DNA of 48,796 bases from ZLKRG08 sp964565165 (lineage in GTDB: Bacteria > Actinomycetota > Actinomycetes > Nanopelagicales > Nanopelagicaceae), in NCBI GenBank assembly GCA_964565165.1, contig CAZMDJ010000005.1, forward strand, positions 1-48,796. The letters run 5' to 3'. The stretch's first letter is position 1; every line of letters begins with the position of its first letter. Below are positions 43,149 to 48,796 of this stretch, piece after piece. The notes beneath the pieces were generated by a model. It searched no databases. It saw only the letters and a program-made list of their open reading frames with translations, and had not been told where the DNA came from. The translations under genes were made by a program, and so were the position numbers.

Positions 43149-44147
43149 TTAGCCGCCGATAGCCGACATAGGTCGGACCGGTTTTACGAAATCAGGGTTA
43201 TTGATTCCGTGACCAGGAAGTTTTGACTTAACGCTAAGCCCGAATGCTTTCACAATATCTTCGCGCTTTTCAGATTCTGCTAAACGACTATTTCGGAGAA
43301 TCGAACGTAGGTCAGTCTCGTCGTTTGAGAAGAGGCAATTTCGAAGTTGGCCATCTGATGTTAAACGTAAGCGATCGCAATTAGCGCAGAACGAACGAGT
43401 AACGCTACCGATAATGCCAACAGTCGCTGGTCCACCATTGACATAAAACTCTTCAGCAGGTGATGAACCACGATCTGAAACTGGAGTTAATTCATATTCT
43501 GAATTCAGTTGGTTGTAGATCTCATCCGCTGTAATTAAATTGCTTCTAGACCACGCATCCCCTGCATCAAGTGGCATCTGTTCGATAAATCGTAAATTCA
43601 AATTCTCTTGAAGTGCCCACTTAACTAACGGCAGCGCTTCATCGCCATTGATGTCGCGCATCAAAACTGTGTTTATCTTAATTGGATCAAGTCCAGCTTC
43701 ACGTGCAGCATTGATGCCATCAATTACATCGTCGTATCGATCGCGGAAAGTTAATCGCTTAAAGCGTTCCCAATCTAAAGTATCTAAACTGATATTGATT
43801 CGACGAAGTCCAGCTTCAGCTAAATCCTTTGCCACCTTTGCAAGGGCAACGCCATTTGTAGTCATTGAAAGTTCTGGTGCGTTATCAAGCGCATTAATGC
43901 GGCTAACAATTTCAACGATATCCGGGCGTAATAACGGTTCGCCGCCAGTTAATCGAACTTCTGTGACCCCTTGAGAAACCGCAATTTCAATTACTTTAAC
44001 CATTTCGGTTGCAGTTAAAAGGGTGTCTGATGGTAACCATTTATCGAAGTTAAATGGCATGCAATAGGTGCAACGCAATGAGCAGCGATCGGTGAGCGAT
44101 ACACGTAAATCACGATGGACGCGTCCGTAGTTATCAATCAAACTCAT
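43149..44147 (-). CDS. moaA: GTP 3',8-cyclase (radical SAM)
   Basis: Converts GTP to the cyclic precursor of molybdopterin. 332 residues. The N-terminal radical SAM cluster motif is CSLRCTYC (C-x3-C-x2-C), followed by LTGGEPLLRPDI; the C-terminal cluster is formed by SFCANCDRLRL and a later NCLF. The chain ends in GG, as required in MoaA. Last gene of the Moco operon, overlapping moaE as ATGA. Confidence 0.96.
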   Translation of the reverse strand: MSLIDNYGRVHRDLRVSLTDRCSLRCTYCMPFNFDKWLPSDTLLTATEMVKVIEIAVSQGVTEVRLTGGEPLLRPDIVEIVSRINALDNAPELSMTTNGVALAKVAKDLAEAGLRRINISLDTLDWERFKRLTFRDRYDDVIDGINAAREAGLDPIKINTVLMRDINGDEALPLVKWALQENLNLRFIEQMPLDAGDAWSRSNLITADEIYNQLNSEYELTPVSDRGSSPAEEFYVNGGPATVGIIGSVTRSFCANCDRLRLTSDGQLRNCLFSNDETDLRSILRNSRLAESEKREDIVKAFGLSVKSKLPGHGINNPDFVKPVRPMSAIGG

Positions 44148-44557
44148 GCGCTATTTACCCATTCAGTGGTGCCATCTGTAAATTCTTGATATTTCCAGAT
44201 TGGAAGCTCTACTTTAACGCGTTCCACTAACTCTTCACAGCAAGCAAGTGCAGGGGCTCGATGTGCAGATGCCACCGCAACAACAAATGCGCTCTCCCCG
44301 ATTGGAATCGCACCATATCTATGTGCGACAGCTGCATTTACTACATCATGTTTAGCAACAACTTCATTGGTAATCTTTTCAATAATAGCTTGAGCGGTTG
44401 GGTGCACTTCGTAATTTAATGAAGTCACACCTTTTCCTTTATCGTGATTACGAACATCGCCGCTAAAAGTTACAACTGCGCCGGCGCTATCGCTCTTAAC
44501 CTGTGAAGCTAAAGCTTCAGCGGTAATTACAGATTCAGTTACTTGCGCTGTGATCAT
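44144..44557 (-). CDS. moaE: Molybdopterin synthase catalytic subunit
   Basis: 137 residues from ATG 44557, chosen since a start at 44590 only adds eleven residues with no family likeness. Features: GAVVTFSGDVRNHDKG, NYEVHPTAQ (normally YE.Y.PMA), VAHRYGAIPIGE and AHRAPALACCEELVERVKVELPIWKYQ with the catalytic Lys. It overlaps mogA by 23 bases. Its partner MoaD is encoded separately on the other strand. Confidence 0.92.
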   Translation of the reverse strand: MITAQVTESVITAEALASQVKSDSAGAVVTFSGDVRNHDKGKGVTSLNYEVHPTAQAIIEKITNEVVAKHDVVNAAVAHRYGAIPIGESAFVVAVASAHRAPALACCEELVERVKVELPIWKYQEFTDGTTEWVNSA

Positions 44558-45020
44558 TTCCAGCCAACTGATCGAGAATATGTTCTGCAAGTCTTTCGAT
44601 AATAACTAAACCATCTTTAACTGCACCTGGCGAACCTGGCAGATTAATAATTAATGATTTTCCATTTACTCCAGCTAAGCCGCGAGATAAATCAGCGGTA
44701 GGAACTTTTTCACGAGAATATGCGCGCATCGCTTCAGCAAATCCAGGAAGTTCTTTCTGCAATAAAGGCTTGGTAGCTTCTGGAGTTACATCTGTCGGAG
44801 AGATTCCTGTTCCGCCAGTTGTGACAATCAAATCAATTCCATCTGCGAGCGCGCCTTTAATTGTTGTTGCAATTTGATCGACATCATCTTGAACCAATTT
44901 ATGGCCCAAGACTTGGTAGCCAAGTTTCTTTAAGCCATCTTTTAGCGCGGCTCCGCTTAAATCTTTGTAGACACCTGCAGTCGCACGATTACTAGCGGTT
45001 ATGACAATTGCGCTTCTCAT
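44535..45020 (-). CDS. mogA: Molybdopterin adenylyltransferase (MoaB/Mog)
   Basis: 161 residues from ATG 45020; this start gives an ATGA overlap with moaC, whereas a TTG at 45029 is the alternative. Features: AIVITASNRATAGVYKD, LIVTTGGTGISPTDVTPEAT (molybdopterin-binding GGTG), and NLPGSPGAV. Activates molybdopterin by adenylylation before molybdenum insertion by MoeA. Followed by the overlapping moaE. Confidence 0.93.
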   Translation of the reverse strand: MRSAIVITASNRATAGVYKDLSGAALKDGLKKLGYQVLGHKLVQDDVDQIATTIKGALADGIDLIVTTGGTGISPTDVTPEATKPLLQKELPGFAEAMRAYSREKVPTADLSRGLAGVNGKSLIINLPGSPGAVKDGLVIIERLAEHILDQLAGNDHSASN

Positions 45021-45481
45021 CGGTGCCAATCGCCAGTTTTTCCGCCGCTCTTGGTCTCTACCTGCACATTGGTAATAGCGGCATGCGGATCCATTGCTTT
45101 AATCATGTCAATCAAAGTTAAACCAGTTACTGATACTGCAGTTAGCGCTTCCATTTCAACGCCAGTGCGATCAGTTGTTTTTGCAGTTGCCAGAATCGCA
45201 ACTCCATCGCCTTCAATCTTCAATTCAATCTCTACCTTATTTAGCGCAATTGGATGGCAGAGCGGAATTAGTTCGCTGGCCTTCTTGGCACCCATGATGC
45301 CTGCGATTCGAGCAGTTGCTAACACATCGCCTTTTGGAGTCTGGCCCGATGCAATTGCGCTTAAAACTTCTGGCTTCATCGTTACTTTTCCAGAAGCGGT
45401 CGCAATTCGAGTGGTCGCTTCTTTGCCAGAGGTGTCTACCATGTTGGCTTCGCCCTTGTCGTTGATGTGGCTCAAACTCAT
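45017..45481 (-). CDS. moaC: Cyclic pyranopterin monophosphate synthase
   Basis: 154 residues from ATG 45481, chosen for its ATGA overlap with moeA; the frame extends to 45499 but those codons lie inside moeA without support. Features: LSHINDKGEANMVD (MVD conserved), IPLCHPIALNKVEIEL and TDRTGVEMEALTAVSVTGLTLIDMIKA with catalytic Lys. Acts right after MoaA. Confidence 0.95.
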   Translation of the reverse strand: MSLSHINDKGEANMVDTSGKEATTRIATASGKVTMKPEVLSAIASGQTPKGDVLATARIAGIMGAKKASELIPLCHPIALNKVEIELKIEGDGVAILATAKTTDRTGVEMEALTAVSVTGLTLIDMIKAMDPHAAITNVQVETKSGGKTGDWHR

Positions 45482-46626
45482 GACGGTAATCCTAACCATC
45501 TCAGCGGAGTTGGCGGATTGGTGCAGACTGCAAAGCCATCTGCATGAGCAAGACTTCGAAGCATCGCGCTACCCAAGTAATCTCCGATCCGGAAATGGCC
45601 CTTATCTAAAGTTCCCAGCACCAGTCTGGTAAATCCAGGTTGTGCATCAAATTGATCATCGCTTGAAATTAATGGAAGTTCTAAATTTGCTCTACCCAAT
45701 ATTGAGTTGATTAAAGGTTGACCCAGAGTCATCAACGCAACCACTGCGGATTGCGGATTGCCTGGCAAACCAATTAGCGGCTTGCCATTAACTTCCGCCA
45801 GAACTTGAGGGTGGCCAGGTCGCACTGCGACTTTATCTACATGAATTTTGCCATTCAATTTTTCAATAGCACTCTTTAGGAAATCTCTTGGGCCATCGGC
45901 TGTTCCGCCAGTAGTTGCAACTAAATCAAAGTTCTTTGAAGCTTTATCAATCGCGGCAATTGTTAAATCTAACTGATCTGAAACGTAATCAACATGAACT
46001 ACTTCGCAGCCTAGTTTTTCAAACCAACCCGGAATCTGTGGGCCAAGTGAATCGCGAACATATCCATCTTTAGGCAAACCTGTTAATTGAATTTCATCGC
46101 CAAGTAAGAGCAAGGCAACTTTAGGCTTCATAGCTACTTCAATTTCGTCATAGCCTGCTGCTGCAATAAGCCCAACCATTCCAGGAGTTAATACAGTTCC
46201 TTTTTTAATAAGTACTTCATTTTGTTCTGCCTCTTGGCCAGCAGGTCTAAAATCTTTTCGCTCTGTAGTTTCACCGGAGATGTAATCTTCTTCTACTGTT
46301 GCGTTCTCCCAACGTAGAACACCAAAAGCTCCATCTGGAATTACTGCGCCAGTTGCAATTCCGAGCGCTTCTCCATTTTTTAGTGAACCTTTAAATGGTG
46401 CACCTGCTTTGATTTCACCTATTAATTTCCATGGTCCGTTACCTGCAACAACATATCCATCCATCGCACTGGTTTCGTAAGTTGGAAGTTCAACCAATGC
46501 TTTTGCATCAACTGCGAGCGTGCGACCAAGCAGATGGCTTATTGGTAATTTTTCGATTGGACCTACTTTTCCAAGGGAGGCAGATGCGCTTCGCGCTTGA
46601 TCCCAACTTGGTTCGATTAAGGTCAT
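45478..46626 (-). CDS. moeA: Molybdopterin molybdenumtransferase
   Basis: 382 residues. N-terminal LLGRTLAVDAKALVELPTYETSAMDGYVV is the usual opening, VATTGGTADGPRDF holds the molybdopterin-binding GG, and LPGNPQSAVV the conserved PGNP. Inserts molybdate into adenylated molybdopterin. The start overlaps mobA and the stop overlaps moaC, both as ATGA. Confidence 0.95.
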   Translation of the reverse strand: MTLIEPSWDQARSASASLGKVGPIEKLPISHLLGRTLAVDAKALVELPTYETSAMDGYVVAGNGPWKLIGEIKAGAPFKGSLKNGEALGIATGAVIPDGAFGVLRWENATVEEDYISGETTERKDFRPAGQEAEQNEVLIKKGTVLTPGMVGLIAAAGYDEIEVAMKPKVALLLLGDEIQLTGLPKDGYVRDSLGPQIPGWFEKLGCEVVHVDYVSDQLDLTIAAIDKASKNFDLVATTGGTADGPRDFLKSAIEKLNGKIHVDKVAVRPGHPQVLAEVNGKPLIGLPGNPQSAVVALMTLGQPLINSILGRANLELPLISSDDQFDAQPGFTRLVLGTLDKGHFRIGDYLGSAMLRSLAHADGFAVCTNPPTPLRWLGLPS

Positions 46627-47168
46627 TGCGCTAATCTACTAGCCAAGTCAATCGCTCTTAAAACGTCCGGTTGAGTATCGATATCTAATAGGAGTTCAGT
46701 TTCAACGAGTGGAACCCGGTCGATATTTAGCTTTGCAATTAACTCTTTTACAGATTTGTTTTCTAATGAGCCAAGCGAATCTAGCGCTTCTCGTAATTTA
46801 CCTGTTCTATAAAGAGCAGCTAAAGGTTGCGCGTATCCATCACAATCAACAGGCATCGCTGCATCATTGACCAGAGCGCTCTCTAGTTGATTTAAAACTC
46901 TTGGTGCAAATGGCATATCGGTTGCAAAGATTGCAACAAGATCTGTATCTACTTTATTTAAACCTGCCCCGATGGCAGCTACCGGGCCAGCAGCAATTGG
47001 TTCTTCGCGAACATATATCGCTTCTATGGAAGTTTCAGGTCCTACGATTACCAAGTCATCAAGGTGTTCAGAGAGAATCTTTAAGAGAGTTTTCCCGTTA
47101 ATCAGCGCTTCAGATTTATCAGAACCAAAGCGCTTGCTGGTGCCACCAGTTAAGACAATGGATTTCAT
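46623..47168 (-). CDS. mobA: Molybdenum cofactor guanylyltransferase
   Basis: 181 residues. The nucleotidyltransferase motif L-x-G-G-x-S-x-R-x-G is seen as LTGGTSKRFGSDKSEA, with the metal-binding Asp in FATDMPF. Makes the MGD form of the cofactor, which is what Fds-type formate dehydrogenase needs. ATGA overlaps on both sides. Confidence 0.92.
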   Translation of the reverse strand: MKSIVLTGGTSKRFGSDKSEALINGKTLLKILSEHLDDLVIVGPETSIEAIYVREEPIAAGPVAAIGAGLNKVDTDLVAIFATDMPFAPRVLNQLESALVNDAAMPVDCDGYAQPLAALYRTGKLREALDSLGSLENKSVKELIAKLNIDRVPLVETELLLDIDTQPDVLRAIDLASRLAQ

Positions 47169-47935
47169 CGAAGCGCTTCTCGAAGTGGTTTACGTAAGAA
47201 AAATACGATTGCAATGGCGATAAATAACATAACGGCGGAGAGCGAATAGGCAGTCGCTACATCGACATCTAATTCTTGATAAATCAACATTGTCCATGTT
47301 TGCGTAGTGCCAGGAAGCGAACCAGCAAACATAAGCGTCGCTCCGAATTCGCCAATTGCTCTAGCCCATGCCAAAACTCCACCTGTGGCAATTGCACTTC
47401 GTGATTGCGGAATCGCAATTCTTTGAAAGAGATCATTTCCATCAACGCGATCAATGATTGCGGCATCTTCAACATCTTGAGGCAGTTGTCTAAAATTCGA
47501 TTCACAAATCAAAACCACAAATGGCAGACCAACAAATACTCCTGCAAGAACTACCGCGCTAGAAGTAAATGGCATTGACCAACTCGTTGATTGATAAATA
47601 AATCCACCAAGCAAACCATTGCGGCCCATCAAGGAGATAAGGGCAATACCGGCAACAGTTGGTGGAAGCACAATTGGCGCAAGCACCAACGGGCGGATGA
47701 AGTTGGTAAATTTATTTGAACTCTTTGCCAAAACCCATGCCAGTGGCACACCGAGCGTCAACGAAATTACCGCTGCAATTGTCGAGGTCCAGAGAGAAAG
47801 TTTGATGGCTGTTAAATCAGAGAGTGAGGTGAAGAAATGGCTCCAGGAAACTTTCGTGAGCAGAGAAAATAGCGGTGCAATGATGATAACCATCGCAAAA
47901 CCAGCAAGCGCTTTTGTCGCTACTCCAAATTTCAT
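47165..47935 (-). CDS. modB: Molybdate ABC transporter permease
   Basis: 256 residues with about five or six membrane spans. The ATPase-docking EAA loop is EDAAIIDRVDGNDLFQRIAIPQSR, and GGVLAWARAIGEFGATLMFAG is the ModB/CysT signature. It follows modA with an ATGA overlap. The usual next gene, modC (ATPase), is missing: mobA follows instead. Confidence 0.94.
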   Translation of the reverse strand: MKFGVATKALAGFAMVIIIAPLFSLLTKVSWSHFFTSLSDLTAIKLSLWTSTIAAVISLTLGVPLAWVLAKSSNKFTNFIRPLVLAPIVLPPTVAGIALISLMGRNGLLGGFIYQSTSWSMPFTSSAVVLAGVFVGLPFVVLICESNFRQLPQDVEDAAIIDRVDGNDLFQRIAIPQSRSAIATGGVLAWARAIGEFGATLMFAGSLPGTTQTWTMLIYQELDVDVATAYSLSAVMLFIAIAIVFFLRKPLREALR

Positions 47936-48612
47936 TTGCTGCCGAAACCTTTACTCTGCAAGACCTTAATTACAGCCTTCGATTGAAGATACTTAATAAA
48001 TGTAGATGCCCAGCGATTCTTACGCAATTGTGCAATTTGATAAGTAGTAGTTGCAGCATCTAAGTTCTTAAATTCAATGGCGCGTAAGCTCTTATTTGCC
48101 AGCACATCACTCTTATAAATAACCGCAGCGTCTACTTCACCGGAAAGTAATTTAGCTACCGCGCTAGAAACTTTTGGCTCAAGCGAGACTGGTTTGCTAG
48201 TTACGCCTTCACCTACTAGGGCAGCATCTGCTGCGGCACCGCATGGAACTTCATGGGCACATTTGATCCAGAGATAATTTCCATTTAAATCTGAAATCTT
48301 GGTGATATTTGAACTCTTATTTACCCCAAGTACTACTCGATTGGTCACGTAATTAGTTCCACCTGAAAAAGGCTCTGCAGAAACAAAAATATCTGCCGGT
48401 GCTCCAGCTTTGATTTGAGTTGCAAGAGTTGAAGAGGCTTGGAATGAGAAATTAACCTTTACACCTTTATGTGCTTTCTCAAATTGTTTCCCGATTTGCG
48501 TGAAACTATCAGTAAGACTTGAGGCAGCGAAAACGGTAATCGAGTTATCTGCATATGCTGAAGTTGAAATTACGCTCAAAGCTGCCGTAACAACTAAGAG
48601 CGCTTTCTTCAT
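47932..48612 (-). CDS. modA: Molybdate-binding protein, short form
   Basis: 226 residues, about 25 short of common ModA. Signal peptide MKKALLVVTAALSVISTSAYA, then ITVFAASSLTDSFTQIG (oxyanion-binding Ser), APADIFVSAE and EVPCGAAADAAL. After ADIFVSAE it runs straight into PFSGGTNYVTNRVVLG, lacking about a dozen residues found in relatives. The ligand-binding Ser and Ala-Ser-Ser segments are kept. First gene of the eight-gene Moco/molybdate operon. Only 35 bases separate it from the divergent TauE gene, so both promoters are compressed into that gap. Confidence 0.92.
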   Translation of the reverse strand: MKKALLVVTAALSVISTSAYADNSITVFAASSLTDSFTQIGKQFEKAHKGVKVNFSFQASSTLATQIKAGAPADIFVSAEPFSGGTNYVTNRVVLGVNKSSNITKISDLNGNYLWIKCAHEVPCGAAADAALVGEGVTSKPVSLEPKVSSAVAKLLSGEVDAAVIYKSDVLANKSLRAIEFKNLDAATTTYQIAQLRKNRWASTFIKYLQSKAVIKVLQSKGFGSK

Positions 48613-48647
48613 TTAGCGAGTATATAAGGCTATTCTTACGCTCAATC

Positions 48648-48796
48648 ATGATCGATATCATCGCCATATTCGCAGTTGGATTAACGGTTGGTTTTCTAAA
48701 TGGCTTTGCAGGTGGCGCTTCAGTTCTCTCCTTTCCAGCAATGATTGCAGTTGGTTTAAATCCTGTTACCGCAGCGATGACCAATGCCCTTGGAGT
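48648..48796 (+). CDS. TauE/SafE-family permease, N-terminal fragment (cut by window)
   Basis: Frame open from ATG 48648 to the window end. The first ~49 residues include MIDIIAIFAVGLTVGFLNG, then FAGGASVLSFPAMIAVGLNP and a TAAMTNALG segment, the pattern of sulfite/organosulfonate exporter-like permeases. Divergent from modA, which could hint at oxyanion handling. Product and length beyond the window are unknown. Confidence 0.75.
   Translation, partial: MIDIIAIFAVGLTVGFLNGFAGGASVLSFPAMIAVGLNPVTAAMTNALG

Noticed and set aside
45051..45632. 193-codon forward open frame over moaC/moeA
   Set aside because: Antisense shadow of two well-conserved genes, with no family features or ribosome site.
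48613..48647. ModE-type operator in the modA/TauE gap
   Set aside because: The region is AT-rich with TAAG...CTTA, but lacks the symmetric ModE half-sites; no modE gene is seen.
1..48796. CRISPR arrays, tRNA or rRNA genes, insertion sequences
   Set aside because: I saw no regularly spaced repeats, transposase genes or RNA-gene-like stretches; the intergenic space is too small for most of them. A tRNAscan/Infernal run would settle small RNAs.

Overview
This 48.8 kb window is a gene-dense, AT-leaning bacterial chromosome segment with almost no intergenic space; no gene-free stretch exceeds 300 bases apart from run-of-N filler. Gene content (TipAS-type protein, MpaB-family DUF2236 oxygenase, sugar-lactone oxidase, high-affinity betaine ABC transport) and a histidine ammonia-lyase with a Cys-Ser-Gly cofactor triad suggest an actinobacterium, possibly a streamlined aquatic lineage such as Nanopelagicales. 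That placement is inference only. The N gap suggests a draft or metagenome-derived assembly.

Region 1 (1-11.6 kb): the 3' part of tgt, an MFS exporter, a histidine-utilisation cluster (hutG facing away from hutHUI), a glycerophosphodiesterase, a DUF2236 oxygenase, a stand-alone TipAS protein, an FAD-linked lactone oxidase and a cysteine-synthase-like PLP enzyme. hutG has an in-frame TAA that cuts off a still-readable C-terminus. Region 2 (11.6-15.8 kb): a PotABCD-like ABC importer of unknown substrate. It contains a 100-N gap flanked by identical 55-bp copies, almost certainly an assembly artefact.

Region 3 (15.9-42.9 kb) is the main interest: one island that appears to take choline and glycine betaine to CO2. 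ProXWV imports betaine. BetA and BetB oxidise choline to betaine. An MttB-family, non-pyrrolysine methyltransferase with a small corrinoid protein and an MtgA-type enzyme would move one methyl group to tetrahydrofolate, with a RACo-type protein to reactivate the corrinoid. MetV/MetF run in the oxidative direction would give methylene-THF. A dimethylglycine-dehydrogenase-like flavoprotein with EtfBA would take the next methyl group. Fhs in reverse would yield formate and ATP, and an FdsGBA-type NAD-dependent molybdenum formate dehydrogenase would oxidise formate; FdhD, its sulfurtransferase, overlaps betA. FolD, ETF-quinone oxidoreductase and a separate sarcosine enzyme are not in the window. 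An IclR regulator with an obvious palindromic operator lies between the two divergent betaine arms, and a GntR regulator with its own palindrome heads the dimethylglycine/formate operon.

Region 4 (42.9-48.8 kb): molybdenum-cofactor synthesis (moaD; then modA-modB-mobA-moeA-moaC-mogA-moaE-moaA as one tightly overlapped operon) and the start of a TauE/SafE permease. This would supply the formate dehydrogenase cofactor.

The most striking single observation is that the corrinoid protein has lost the cobalt-ligating His of the DxHxxG motif (Gln104, with Tyr102 at the usual Asp) while the rest of the B12 fold looks intact.
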